A stretch of DNA of 64,000 bases from Rhodocyclaceae bacterium (lineage in GTDB: Bacteria > Pseudomonadota > Gammaproteobacteria > Burkholderiales > Rhodocyclaceae). Of this stretch, positions 36,294 to 45,073 are shown one piece after another. How positions within the stretch are numbered: the first letter of the stretch is position 1; each line of letters begins with the position of its first letter. The translations under genes were made by a program, and so were the position numbers. The notes under the pieces were generated by a model. It saw only the letters and a program-made list of their open reading frames with translations, had not been told where the DNA came from and made no database searches. The DNA is taken from assembly GCA_016718525.1 (NCBI GenBank), contig JADKDD010000002.1:868001-932000 (forward strand), read 5' to 3'.

Positions 36294-37922
36294 TTACTTT
36301 TTAGCCGCACCCTCGATCATGCGGGTGATCTGCCACTGCTGGCCAATTGACAGCAAATTATTCACGACCCAATACAAGACCAGTCCGGCAGGGAAAAACA
36401 GAAACATACCCGTAAATACGATAGGCATCATCCACATGATCTTGGCCTGAATAGGATCGGCCGGCGCAGGGTTCAAGCGTGTCTGAACCAACATCGTCAC
36501 ACCCATGATTAACGGCAAAACGTAATACGGGTCCTTTACAGACAGATCAGTTATCCAACCAAGCCATGGCGCATTTCGCATTTCCACGGTTCCAAGCAGC
36601 ACCCAGTACAGTGATATGAAAACCGGAATCTGGACCAGTACAGGCAAACATCCGCCAAGCGGATTCACCTTTTCCTTCTTGTACATCTCCATCATTTCCT
36701 GATTCAGGCGTTGCTTGTCGTCACCGAAGGTTTCCTTTAATTTCATTAATTTCGGTGTCAGCACGCGCATCTTTGCCATCGACTTATAGCTTGCGGCCGA
36801 CAACGGGAAAAACGCCAATTTAATCAATACAGTCAAGCCAATGATTGCCCATCCCCAATTACCCACTACGCCGTGGATAGCCCCGAGCACCCAAAACAAG
36901 GGTGCCGCAATAACTGTTAGCCACCCATAATCAACCACCAAGTCGAAGCCTGGGGCGACCTTTTCCAACTGACTTTGTAATTGCGGACCGGCAAATAACT
37001 CTACAGCGCTTTTTCCGTCACCCGCCACCGGGACAATCACCCCCGCAGAATATAGGTCATCACCCACTTTCCGGGCATAGAACTCTCTCTCAACACCGGG
37101 TGCCGGTATCCACGCGGAAACGAAATAATGCTGGACCATCGCCACCCAACCATTGTTGGCCTTCGCCGCAAACTTTGCCTTGCCTTTAGCAATATCTGAA
37201 AAATCCAGTTTCTGGTACTTTTCAGCATCGGTGAAAATCGCCGGGCCGGTAAACGTTGACACACCCATCATCATTGCGCTGCCGGCTTGTTCAGCCGGCT
37301 TCCCATCCCTGGTCAACTGGTAATAGGCAAACGCACCAGCAGGAAGGCCTTCATACCTGACCTCAATCTGGTAGCTGTTCCTTCTAAACACGTAAGTCTT
37401 TACTATCCCATCAGCGCTCTTACCATCCGGAGTCAACTTGATCATCAACTCTGCCTGATCAGACTTAAGTGTCTGATCTCCAGAAGGCAGACGCCATATG
37501 GTTTTGTGGTTCGGCAGCCCCTCACCCAAGACACCGGATTGCGCCAAATAAAGATGTTTCCCAGTCTCGGAAAACAAGACTACGTTCTTGGACTTGTCGT
37601 CCGTATCAGGATGTCCAATCAGCTCAAGATGAACCAGGTCACCACCTTGCGCTGATATTTCTGCCTTGTAAAGATCGGTCGTTACTTTCAAATTCGGCAA
37701 ATTGCTCTTGGTACCATCAACCGCTGCGGGTACAGCAGCCGTCGCGTTAGCCGTACTGCTCGACGTGGGTACTGCACCCTTCGCTGATCCATCGCCTTGC
37801 GTCTTGGCTGCCGCCCCCGGAACGGCGGTTGCAGGAGTCATAACCTGCCTCTGCCACGCGTCCCAAAGCATCACCAGTGAAAAGCTAAACACCAGAAGCA
37901 AAATCAGTCGTCGGTTATCCAT
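36294..37922 (-). CDS. yidC: Membrane protein insertase YidC
   Basis: 542 residues: N-terminal anchor (RRLILLLVFSFSLVMLWDAW), the large periplasmic beta domain of Gram-negative YidC, and a five-helix insertase core (WGWAIIGLTVLIKLAFFPLSAASYKSMA begins it, with the conserved positively charged groove). It inserts inner-membrane proteins with or without Sec. Between yidD and mnmE, the conserved origin-proximal order. Confidence 0.96.
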   Translation of the reverse strand: MDNRRLILLLVFSFSLVMLWDAWQRQVMTPATAVPGAAAKTQGDGSAKGAVPTSSSTANATAAVPAAVDGTKSNLPNLKVTTDLYKAEISAQGGDLVHLELIGHPDTDDKSKNVVLFSETGKHLYLAQSGVLGEGLPNHKTIWRLPSGDQTLKSDQAELMIKLTPDGKSADGIVKTYVFRRNSYQIEVRYEGLPAGAFAYYQLTRDGKPAEQAGSAMMMGVSTFTGPAIFTDAEKYQKLDFSDIAKGKAKFAAKANNGWVAMVQHYFVSAWIPAPGVEREFYARKVGDDLYSAGVIVPVAGDGKSAVELFAGPQLQSQLEKVAPGFDLVVDYGWLTVIAAPLFWVLGAIHGVVGNWGWAIIGLTVLIKLAFFPLSAASYKSMAKMRVLTPKLMKLKETFGDDKQRLNQEMMEMYKKEKVNPLGGCLPVLVQIPVFISLYWVLLGTVEMRNAPWLGWITDLSVKDPYYVLPLIMGVTMLVQTRLNPAPADPIQAKIMWMMPIVFTGMFLFFPAGLVLYWVVNNLLSIGQQWQITRMIEGAAKK

Positions 37923-37943
37923 TGCTCAACTTAAGAAAGAATT

Positions 37944-38171
37944 TCAAGGTACAGGGTCGTAACCACCGGAATGCCAAGGATTACAGCGGAGGATCCGCCT
38001 GCAGGCCAACCACGATCCGCAAAAAAATCCGTGACGCTGGAGTGCCTCAACTGCATAGGTCGAACAGCTCGGCGAAAATCGGCAGGTCGGCCCGAGCCAA
38101 GGGCTAATCGCATACTTGTAAAAACGAATCGCTACAACTAGCACCATTGCTGGAAAACTCAGGTTTGTCAT
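37944..38171 (-). CDS. yidD: Membrane protein insertion efficiency factor YidD
   Basis: 75 residues: amphipathic N-terminus, RFYKYAISPWLGPTCRFSPSCSTYA (the diagnostic cysteine pair) and the HSGGYDPVP ending. It is associated with the inner membrane and assists YidC. Its ATG overlaps the rnpA stop (ATGA), and yidC follows 21 bp later. Confidence 0.93.
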   Translation of the reverse strand: MTNLSFPAMVLVVAIRFYKYAISPWLGPTCRFSPSCSTYAVEALQRHGFFCGSWLACRRILRCNPWHSGGYDPVP

Positions 38172-38563
38172 TGCCTGACCGGAATCTCTATCCTAACCAC
38201 AAGGTGATCGCTGATAAACACTAGCAATAACTCAATATCAGCACGAAATTTTTGCTTTTGCGTTTCACGGTCTAAACCCAGTTCCTTTGTAGACCTGGTC
38301 AACCTCAAGACCAGATCCATCGGTGGAAGAGTCGCCAAGCAACTTCGGAAAACTTCTCTGGCCTGCCTGCGGATTAGGTTCCTGGTCGTCGCGTGCCGAG
38401 CCAATCGTTTTGGAATCACAAGCCCCAGTCGAGCCACTCCGGAAGAAGACTGCCGGTGATGCAATGAAAAAAATTCGCCTCGCCTGGATTGCCGCGAGCC
38501 CAAAACCTCTGAAAACTCTCGCGCCTTATGCAACCGATGCAAAGAGTCGAATCTGATTTTCAG
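38168..38563 (-). CDS. rnpA: Ribonuclease P protein component, unusual start
   Basis: The RNase P protein, which helps the RNA subunit cut tRNA 5' leaders. Family blocks: IRFDSLHRLHKAREFSEVL, LGLVIPKRLARHATTRNLIRRQARE (the RNR motif) and LPPMDLVLRL. The conserved part begins at Ile-Arg-Phe, but no ATG, GTG or TTG precedes it inside the rpmH-rnpA junction. The nearest upstream codon is CTG at 38563, overlapping the rpmH stop (CTGA) and giving M-K-I-R-F and 131 residues. The only alternatives are TTG eight codons later, which cuts the conserved start, or TTG 38707, which would run the frame across all of rpmH. The coordinates given assume CTG. Confidence 0.8.
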   Translation of the reverse strand: MKIRFDSLHRLHKAREFSEVLGSRQSRRGEFFSLHHRQSSSGVARLGLVIPKRLARHATTRNLIRRQAREVFRSCLATLPPMDLVLRLTRSTKELGLDRETQKQKFRADIELLLVFISDHLVVRIEIPVRQ

Positions 38564-38694
38564 ACACTCAAACGGTGACGACCCTTGGCACGGCGGGCGC
38601 GAATCACCGCACGACCACCACGAGTGCGCATGCGCACTAGAAACCCGTGAGTACGTTTTCGGCGTACGACGGAAGGCTGATAGGTGCGTTTCAT
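38560..38694 (-). CDS. rpmH: 50S ribosomal protein L34
   Basis: 44 residues, MKRTYQPSVVRRKRTHGFL then RMRTRGGRAVIRARRAKGR, a textbook L34. ATG 38692-38694. It is the first gene of the leftward rpmH-rnpA-yidD-yidC-mnmE cluster, next to the origin region. Its whole length also stays open in the rnpA frame. Confidence 0.97.
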   Translation of the reverse strand: MKRTYQPSVVRRKRTHGFLVRMRTRGGRAVIRARRAKGRHRLSV

Positions 38695-38989
38695 GGAAAA
38701 TTCCCAAAGTAGAAAAGTAAACCTTGAATTACAAAGCTTTTGTCGTGTTTTGTCAAGGACTTTGCCGGCATTGTGGGCCATAACGAGTGCTCAGACGCCT
38801 AGTCATCAGGAGCGCACTCAGCGAGACACCTTTTTAATATGTTGCTGTGGATAACTTCTATTCGAACCGTTAGAATCGTTAATGCCCCTGAAAAATATTC
38901 ATCTTTCGCGTTCACAAGAACTGTCGAGTAGAGACAAACAGGTCATCGCGCGCTCAAACGTCACAATACGATCAACATAGCTCCTTTTT
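38695..38989. other. rpmH-dnaA intergenic region, part of the putative origin
   Basis: 295 bp without a gene between the divergent rpmH and dnaA. It contains one perfect DnaA box, TGTGGATAA at 38846-38854 (reverse of TTATCCACA), and AT-rich patches near 38830 and 38885. It must also hold the promoters of rpmH and dnaA, so the box could be used for dnaA autoregulation as well as initiation. Confidence 0.6.
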
Positions 38990-40378
38990 ATGAACGATTT
39001 CTGGTCCGTTTGCCTGCTGTGTTTCGAGAAAGACCTCCCAACACAACAATTTAAAACATGGGTAAAAAATCTTCGCCTCGAAGAATGTCCAGGTAACGAC
39101 CCGCTTCACTTCCGGCTGGTTTCTCCCAATCGATGGGTAATGGACTGGGTTCGAGAACGATGCCTGCCCCAGATAGAAACGTTGGGCCTGGAATTCTTCG
39201 GCTCGCCGGTTTCCATAGAATTGCTTGTGGAAAGAACCCCTGAGACTCCTGTGGTCAATGACTCTCAAGAGCTTCTTGAGTCAATATCGCCAGCGTCGAA
39301 CACGGCCGCAAAACGCGGTGACGGTAATTCCAAGACGAATAGTGGCGACCAAAGGTTCGAAAAAAGCAGACTCAATAGGGAGTTCACTTTTGACAGCCTG
39401 GTAACCGGACGAGCAAACGACCTCGCGAGAGCTGCGGCGCAACAGGTTGCAATGAACCCCGGAGTTTCCTATAACCCATTGTTTATTTATGGTGGTGTTG
39501 GTTTAGGCAAGACTCACCTGATTCACGCGATAGGCAATGCAATTTATGCCGATTATCCGGACATTGAGATTCGTTATGTTCATGCCGAAGATTACTTTTC
39601 AGATGTCGTTAGAGCTTTCCAGCAAAAATCCTTTGACAAATTTAAGCAGTACTATCGATCGCTAGACCTCCTGCTTATTGATGACATTCAGTTCTTTAAC
39701 AAGAAAGAGCGCACACAGGAGGAGTTTTTTTACGCCTTCAATGCGCTTGTTGAAGCCAAGAAACAAATTGTCATCACTTGCGACACCTACCCTAAAGATA
39801 TTCATGGTCTCGAAGATCGCCTAATCTCCCGCTTTGACTGGGGGTTGACGGTCGCCATCGAACCACCTGAACTTGAAATGCGGGTCGCTATCCTCAAGAA
39901 AAAGGCAAGCGTCGAGAGAACAGTACTAAGTGATGAGGTCGCATTCTTGATAGCGAAAAATCTACGCTCAAATGTTCGTGAGTTGGAGGGCGCGCTGAAT
40001 CGAGTTATGGCTTATGCCCGCTTCCATGGGCGGGAAATTAGTCTGGAGGTAGCCAAGGAAGCGTTGCGCGACATATTAGGCGCCACCAATCGACACATAA
40101 CCATGGAGTTGATTCAAAAAACAGTAGCAGACTATTACCGAATTAAAGTTTCGGAAATGTACTCAAAAACAAGAACTCGAGCTATCGCTCGCCCTCGTCA
40201 AGTAGCGATGTGGCTTACCCGTGAATTGACTGACCGCAGCCTGCCCGAAATTGGAGGCGCTTTTGGTAGAGACCATACGACGGTCCTACACGCATGCCGG
40301 ACAGTCGGTGATCTACGTTTTAAAGATACTGTCATGAACAATGATCTGCACGTACTGATGCAGACAATACGTGAGTGA
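38990..40378 (+). CDS. dnaA: Chromosomal replication initiator DnaA
   Basis: 462 residues in four domains: helicase-interaction N-terminus (FWSVCLLCFEKDLP), variable linker (about 85-125), AAA+ domain with Walker A YGGVGLGKTHLIH (167-179), Walker B LLLIDDIQFF and sensor LEDRLISRFDWGL, and a C-terminal DNA-binding domain with AFGRDHTTVLHACRT, which reads DnaA boxes. It opens the origin and loads DnaB. dnaN follows after 219 bp. Confidence 0.97.
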   Translation: MNDFWSVCLLCFEKDLPTQQFKTWVKNLRLEECPGNDPLHFRLVSPNRWVMDWVRERCLPQIETLGLEFFGSPVSIELLVERTPETPVVNDSQELLESISPASNTAAKRGDGNSKTNSGDQRFEKSRLNREFTFDSLVTGRANDLARAAAQQVAMNPGVSYNPLFIYGGVGLGKTHLIHAIGNAIYADYPDIEIRYVHAEDYFSDVVRAFQQKSFDKFKQYYRSLDLLLIDDIQFFNKKERTQEEFFYAFNALVEAKKQIVITCDTYPKDIHGLEDRLISRFDWGLTVAIEPPELEMRVAILKKKASVERTVLSDEVAFLIAKNLRSNVRELEGALNRVMAYARFHGREISLEVAKEALRDILGATNRHITMELIQKTVADYYRIKVSEMYSKTRTRAIARPRQVAMWLTRELTDRSLPEIGGAFGRDHTTVLHACRTVGDLRFKDTVMNNDLHVLMQTIRE

Positions 40379-40597
40379 CTTCCGAACAACCTGTTAATAA
40401 CTAACGCAATAAATCTGTGAGCTACTTAAAGTTTGATCACAACAAACAATGAAATTTAAAACTACTCACAGAAGCGCACAAAATAACACGCCACTTATCT
40501 ACCTACAAATCCCCAAACTAAGTTGTTATAAATAAAACGTAAAATAGAGTTTTCCACAGAAAATAAACCCCCTCATCATCATCAAGAGGTTTTATAT
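40379..40597. other. dnaA-dnaN intergenic region, AT-rich
   Basis: 219 bp that are clearly more AT-rich than the surrounding genes, with TTTTCCACA (40550-40558, one mismatch to the DnaA box) and weaker TTATCTACC (40495-40503). The composition would suit a DNA unwinding element. It also carries the dnaN promoter region. Whether initiation occurs here or in the rpmH-dnaA gap cannot be decided by reading. Confidence 0.5.
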
Positions 40598-41701
40598 ATG
40601 CTTTTATTTAAAGGTCTACGCGATCAACTATTAACTCCCCTTCAGTCAGTCTCGGGGATTGTAGAAAAGCGACATACGCTACCGATTTTGTCCAATGTCC
40701 TTTTGGAAAAGGATGGAGAAAAGTTGACCTTGTTGGCGACAGACATAGAGATCCAAATTACCACCACCACCAGTACCAGTGGAACCGAAAAACTTGGACT
40801 TACTGTTGCAGCTCGAAAGCTTCAAGACATCTTAAGATCACTGCCTGAAACAGCTGAAATCAGCCTGGCATTTGAGGATAAACGCTTACAGTTAAAAGCA
40901 GGTAAGAGTCGTTTCAATCTACAAACGCTACCGGCCGATGATTTTCCGAGAATTAGCGCAACAACCGGAACAACCACCCAGTTAAGAATCACTCAGCGAC
41001 AAATGCGCCGTCTGCTTGCGTACGTACAGTATGCAATGGCACAACAGGACATTCGCTATTACCTGAACGGTTTGTTGTTGGTGGTGAAGGGGAATAACCT
41101 GATTGTGGTGGCGACTGATGGACATCGGTTAGCTTTTACCAGTGAAGCACTCAGTGAAACTTTTAGCCCTATAGAAGTGATACTTCCACGGAAAACTATT
41201 ATCGAGTTGTCACGTCAGCTTGATGATAGTGATGAGTTATTGAATATATCTCTAACGCCGACGCAAGCCTCTTTCACGTTTGGGAAGATCGAGTTGATTT
41301 CAAAACTCATAGATGGAAAATTTCCTGATTACGAGAGAGTCATCCCGCAAAATCACACAAAATCAATTGTCATTAATCGCAATCAACTTCTCCACTCGCT
41401 ACAGCGTGTGGCTATCCTCACCAATGAGAAATTTAGAGGAGTTCGCCTGGTTCTTGCCGCAAATAGTCTAAAAATACTTTCGACCAATTCAGAGCAAGAG
41501 GATGCACAAGAAGAGATTGAAATTGACTATTCAGGTGAGCCGCTGGATGTTGGCTTCAATGTAACGTACTTACTTGATGTTTTAAATAATGTCACGACAG
41601 AGACGGTTGAACTTCGTTTAGCTGACTCAAACTCAAGCGCGCTGTTCTTACTCCCGGACAATGCCAGCTTCAAATACGTTGTTATGCCGATGCGAATTTA
41701 G
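40598..41701 (+). CDS. dnaN: DNA polymerase III beta clamp
   Basis: 367 residues in three similar domains; opening VSGIVEKRHTLPILSNVLLE, the GHRLAF segment and the C-terminal NASFKYVVMPMRI are conserved. It forms the dimeric ring that holds polymerase III on DNA. Lys and Asn codons are commoner here than in neighbours, reflecting a more AT-rich gene. gyrB follows 33 bp later; recF is absent, as in betaproteobacteria. Confidence 0.96.
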   Translation: MLLFKGLRDQLLTPLQSVSGIVEKRHTLPILSNVLLEKDGEKLTLLATDIEIQITTTTSTSGTEKLGLTVAARKLQDILRSLPETAEISLAFEDKRLQLKAGKSRFNLQTLPADDFPRISATTGTTTQLRITQRQMRRLLAYVQYAMAQQDIRYYLNGLLLVVKGNNLIVVATDGHRLAFTSEALSETFSPIEVILPRKTIIELSRQLDDSDELLNISLTPTQASFTFGKIELISKLIDGKFPDYERVIPQNHTKSIVINRNQLLHSLQRVAILTNEKFRGVRLVLAANSLKILSTNSEQEDAQEEIEIDYSGEPLDVGFNVTYLLDVLNNVTTETVELRLADSNSSALFLLPDNASFKYVVMPMRI

Positions 41702-41734
41702 TACCACACAGGTCTCTTAAAAAAATGGAATTTT

Positions 41735-44197
41735 ATGGCTGTAAGTGATATCGCGTCTGATTACGACGAATCCAGTATTCAACAATTAGAAGGTCTCGAA
41801 GCAGTCCGGAAACGCCCAGGTATGTATATCGGCGATACTTCGGACGGGACAGGTCTACATCATATGGTGTTTGAAGTCGTTGACAACGCGATCGATGAAG
41901 CGTTGGCAGGGCACTGTGATGATATTGTTATCGTCATCCACACAGACAACTCAATTTCAGTTGCTGATAACGGTCGTGGCATTCCAACCGGAATCAAGTT
42001 TGACGACAAACACGAGCCAAAGCGTTCGGCAGCAGAAATCGTCATGTGTGTCCTGCACGCCGGAGGAAAATTTAATCAAAATTCCTACAAAGTCTCCGGT
42101 GGTTTGCACGGTGTCGGTGTTTCCTGTGTCAATGCCCTGTCCGTTTGGTTAAGACTTACGATTCGTCGAGACGGGAAAAAGTACCTTCTGGAATTCAACC
42201 GGGGGCAAGCAATTAATCGATTGATCGAAAACCAAAATGGTGTAGATGTGTCGCCGTTGAGGGTGACGGGCAACACCGAGAAACGCGGAACTGAAGTTCA
42301 TTTTCTTGCTGATGAAGAAATTTTCGGACCGGTCGAGTTTCACTACGACATTATTGCCAAACGCCTGCGGGAGTTGTCTTTCCTGAATAACGGCGTGAAG
42401 ATTCGCTTAACCGACCAACGGAACAACAAGGACGAAGATTTTGCATTTGCGGGCGGTGTTAAGGGATTTGTCGAGTACATCAATCGTACAAAGTCCGTGC
42501 TGCACCCAAATATTTTTCACGCTGCCGGCGACGCTGATCAGAACGGGGTAACGATCACCGTTGAGGTTGCTATGCAATGGAATGACGCCTACACAGAGCA
42601 GGTCTTGTGTTTTACCAATAACATTCCTCAGTCGGACGGTGGAACCCACTTGACAGGATTGCGCGCAGCAATGACCCGGGTCATCAACAAATACATCGAT
42701 GAAAACGAGATCGCAAAGAAAGCCAAAGTCGATATCACCGGTGATGACATGCGTGAAGGGCTTGCCTGTGTTCTGTCGGTGAAGATGCCGGACCCAAAGT
42801 TTTCGTCACAAACCAAAATGAAGCTGGTTTCCTCGGAAGCGCGTCCAGCTGTAGAAGAAGTTGTTGCACAGAAGTTGGCCGATTTTCTGCTCGAGCGTCC
42901 GGTTGATGCAAAAATAATTTGCGGGAAAATCGTTGAGGCCGCCCGCGCCCGTGACGCTGCCCGCAAAGCTCGCGAAATGACTCGACGGAAGGGTGTGCTC
43001 GACGGACTTGGACTCCCGGGCAAACTGGCTGATTGTCAGGAGAAAGATCCGGCCTTGTGTGAAGTTTATATCGTTGAGGGTGACTCTGCCGGCGGATCCG
43101 CAAAGCAGGGACGTGATAGAAAGTTTCAGGCGATTTTGCCGCTGCGGGGCAAAGTACTGAATGTCGAAAAGGCGCGCTATGAAAAGCTGCTCGCGTCGGA
43201 ACAAATTGTCACCCTGGTGACGGCGCTTGGTTGTGGCATTGGTACGCAGGATTTCAATATCGAAAAACTTCGCTACCACCGCATCATTATCATGACCGAT
43301 GCTGATGTTGATGGCGCGCATATCCGAACGCTTTTACTGACGTTGTTGTATCGACAAATGCCGCAACTGGTCGAGCGTGGCCACGTCTATATCGCGCAGC
43401 CACCGTTGTACAAAATTAAACACGGCAAGCAAGAAACTTACATCAAGGACGATCAGGAGCTCAATCAACATCTGCTGCGAATCGCTCTTGATGGTGCTCA
43501 GCTTTTCACCACCAAAGAGTCGGCCCCGATTGAAGGAGAAGTCCTTGGCGAGTTAGCAAAGTCCTACCTGTTGGCGGAGGCCGTGATTCGACGAGTTGGC
43601 GATTTCATTGATGTGGAGGTCTTGCAGGTTTTACTCTCTTGTAACATCGAAGTTAGTCTTGACGATGAGGTTGCAGCGTTGCAAAGCGCAGCAAAAATTA
43701 AGGCAAATCTCAAAGACAGTGTGAATATTGCTGCCAGATTCGATCCGGTGCACGAGTCGTGGATGCTGGCAGTTGAGCGCCAGCATCACGGCAATCTTCG
43801 CATTGCCAAACTCGACGAAGACTTCTTGCGCTCTGGTGATTACCAGCAGATTCGACGGACCGCTCAGCTCATCGATGGCATTATCGGTGTCGGTGCAAAA
43901 ATTCAGCGCGGAGAGAAGTCAACACCGGTAAAAAGTTTTGCTGACGCAATTGCCTGGTTGCTGAATGAAGTGGACCGAGGTCTATCTAAGCAACGATACA
44001 AAGGCTTGGGCGAGATGAATCCCAGTCAACTTTGGGAAACCACTATGGATCCAGCGGTCAGGCGCCTGTTACGAGTTCAGATTGAAGATGCGATCTCTGC
44101 TGATGAGATATTCACCACCTTAATGGGTGATGATGTTGAGCCGCGACGAGCGTTTATCGAAAGCAACGCGCTTTACGCCAAGAACATCGACATTTGA
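41735..44197 (+). CDS. gyrB: DNA gyrase subunit B
   Basis: 820 residues. The ATPase domain shows EAVRKRPGMYIGD, EVVDNAIDEALAG and HAGGKFNQNSYKVSGGLHGVG; the Toprim domain has EGDSAGGSAKQGRDR and the metal site IIIMTDADVDGAHI; and the C-terminal YKGLGEMNPSQLWETTMDP is standard. The extra segment between Toprim and C-terminus, as in other proteobacterial GyrB, is present. With GyrA (not here) it introduces negative supercoils. Confidence 0.97.
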   Translation: MAVSDIASDYDESSIQQLEGLEAVRKRPGMYIGDTSDGTGLHHMVFEVVDNAIDEALAGHCDDIVIVIHTDNSISVADNGRGIPTGIKFDDKHEPKRSAAEIVMCVLHAGGKFNQNSYKVSGGLHGVGVSCVNALSVWLRLTIRRDGKKYLLEFNRGQAINRLIENQNGVDVSPLRVTGNTEKRGTEVHFLADEEIFGPVEFHYDIIAKRLRELSFLNNGVKIRLTDQRNNKDEDFAFAGGVKGFVEYINRTKSVLHPNIFHAAGDADQNGVTITVEVAMQWNDAYTEQVLCFTNNIPQSDGGTHLTGLRAAMTRVINKYIDENEIAKKAKVDITGDDMREGLACVLSVKMPDPKFSSQTKMKLVSSEARPAVEEVVAQKLADFLLERPVDAKIICGKIVEAARARDAARKAREMTRRKGVLDGLGLPGKLADCQEKDPALCEVYIVEGDSAGGSAKQGRDRKFQAILPLRGKVLNVEKARYEKLLASEQIVTLVTALGCGIGTQDFNIEKLRYHRIIIMTDADVDGAHIRTLLLTLLYRQMPQLVERGHVYIAQPPLYKIKHGKQETYIKDDQELNQHLLRIALDGAQLFTTKESAPIEGEVLGELAKSYLLAEAVIRRVGDFIDVEVLQVLLSCNIEVSLDDEVAALQSAAKIKANLKDSVNIAARFDPVHESWMLAVERQHHGNLRIAKLDEDFLRSGDYQQIRRTAQLIDGIIGVGAKIQRGEKSTPVKSFADAIAWLLNEVDRGLSKQRYKGLGEMNPSQLWETTMDPAVRRLLRVQIEDAISADEIFTTLMGDDVEPRRAFIESNALYAKNIDI

Positions 44198-44246
44198 GGT
44201 TCTACGATAGTCTGATTTCGACCTCTGCCCGCTAGTTGCGTTAGCA

Positions 44247-44852
44247 TTAATGCAGTCGTCGCACGCCGGTGAGCGCACCAGGATCAGAATTGTTGTCCCC
44301 CGAAACAACCTGAAGCTTGAGACCCCAATCAGCGCCGTTACAGGCCTCTTGCAACAGACGGGCAATGACGTGGACCAGTTTTTCATCGAGCTCCAGGTGC
44401 AAACCTTGTCCCTCCTGTGGCAGCAGCGTTAATGTTTGCGTATTGCCTTCTTTGGTTGTTACGCTAATCTTGCTAAGCAAGATCGGCGCTTCGCCCAAGG
44501 GGAACGATGAACCGTTCTGGTATTGATCCGAAAAGTTGGCTTCGCTAACTGCCGCTCCGTGAGCCATTTCCGCCAATATCCCGCGTGTTGCCGGATCTGT
44601 CGGCGCTTTGCGCGCGCTGAAAGTGTCTGCCATTTTCATTAGGACTGGCCAGAGCAAATCGACATAACGGCGGGTGAGCCAAAAACGGAACTCCGCGTCA
44701 TCACTGGTACGCACACGCAACAACAAGCGATCTTGCGTAGCATCGTAGCTGGCACTGAACTGTTCAAGTTGGGTTGGAGTACTCAAAGCCCGGATCCAAG
44801 TCTGCGTGGTTGCTGATTTCGTAACGAGAAACGGTATGCTAACCCAGACCAC
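44247..44852 (-). CDS. Conserved hypothetical protein
   Basis: 201 residues, no signal peptide or membrane helix apparent. The central part (LLLRVRTSDDAEFRFWLTRRYVDLLWPVLMKMADTFSARK) looks like a folded domain, followed by an acidic linker and a second part with LLSKISVTTKEGNTQTLTLLPQEGQGLHLELDEKLVHVIARLLQEACNGADWGL. I cannot attach a family name. The GTG start at 44852 is provisional, since no other start occurs before the conserved-looking region. It stands alone, convergent with gyrB and divergent from aroE. Confidence 0.65.
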   Translation of the reverse strand: MVWVSIPFLVTKSATTQTWIRALSTPTQLEQFSASYDATQDRLLLRVRTSDDAEFRFWLTRRYVDLLWPVLMKMADTFSARKAPTDPATRGILAEMAHGAAVSEANFSDQYQNGSSFPLGEAPILLSKISVTTKEGNTQTLTLLPQEGQGLHLELDEKLVHVIARLLQEACNGADWGLKLQVVSGDNNSDPGALTGVRRLH

Positions 44853-45073
44853 TCAGGTAAAGCCGCGGAGGCGGTGTTTGCCACTGCCCGATAGAATTGC
44901 GACAACCACACTTCGGAACTCGAGACTACTTCTGCTTCTTATGAAGTTGGATGGCACCACGGCGGTGTTGGATGGTGTCGCGATGATGACGAAAGCATCA
45001 GTGGTCGCTGTAAATGCATTGATAATAACTGGCGAGCATGATTTCGAAGGCGCCGGCCCAGGCTAAACACTTT

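Noticed and set aside
44806..45066. 86-residue forward frame before aroE
   Set aside because: No signal, no Shine-Dalgarno, overlaps the divergent gene's start; nothing supports coding.
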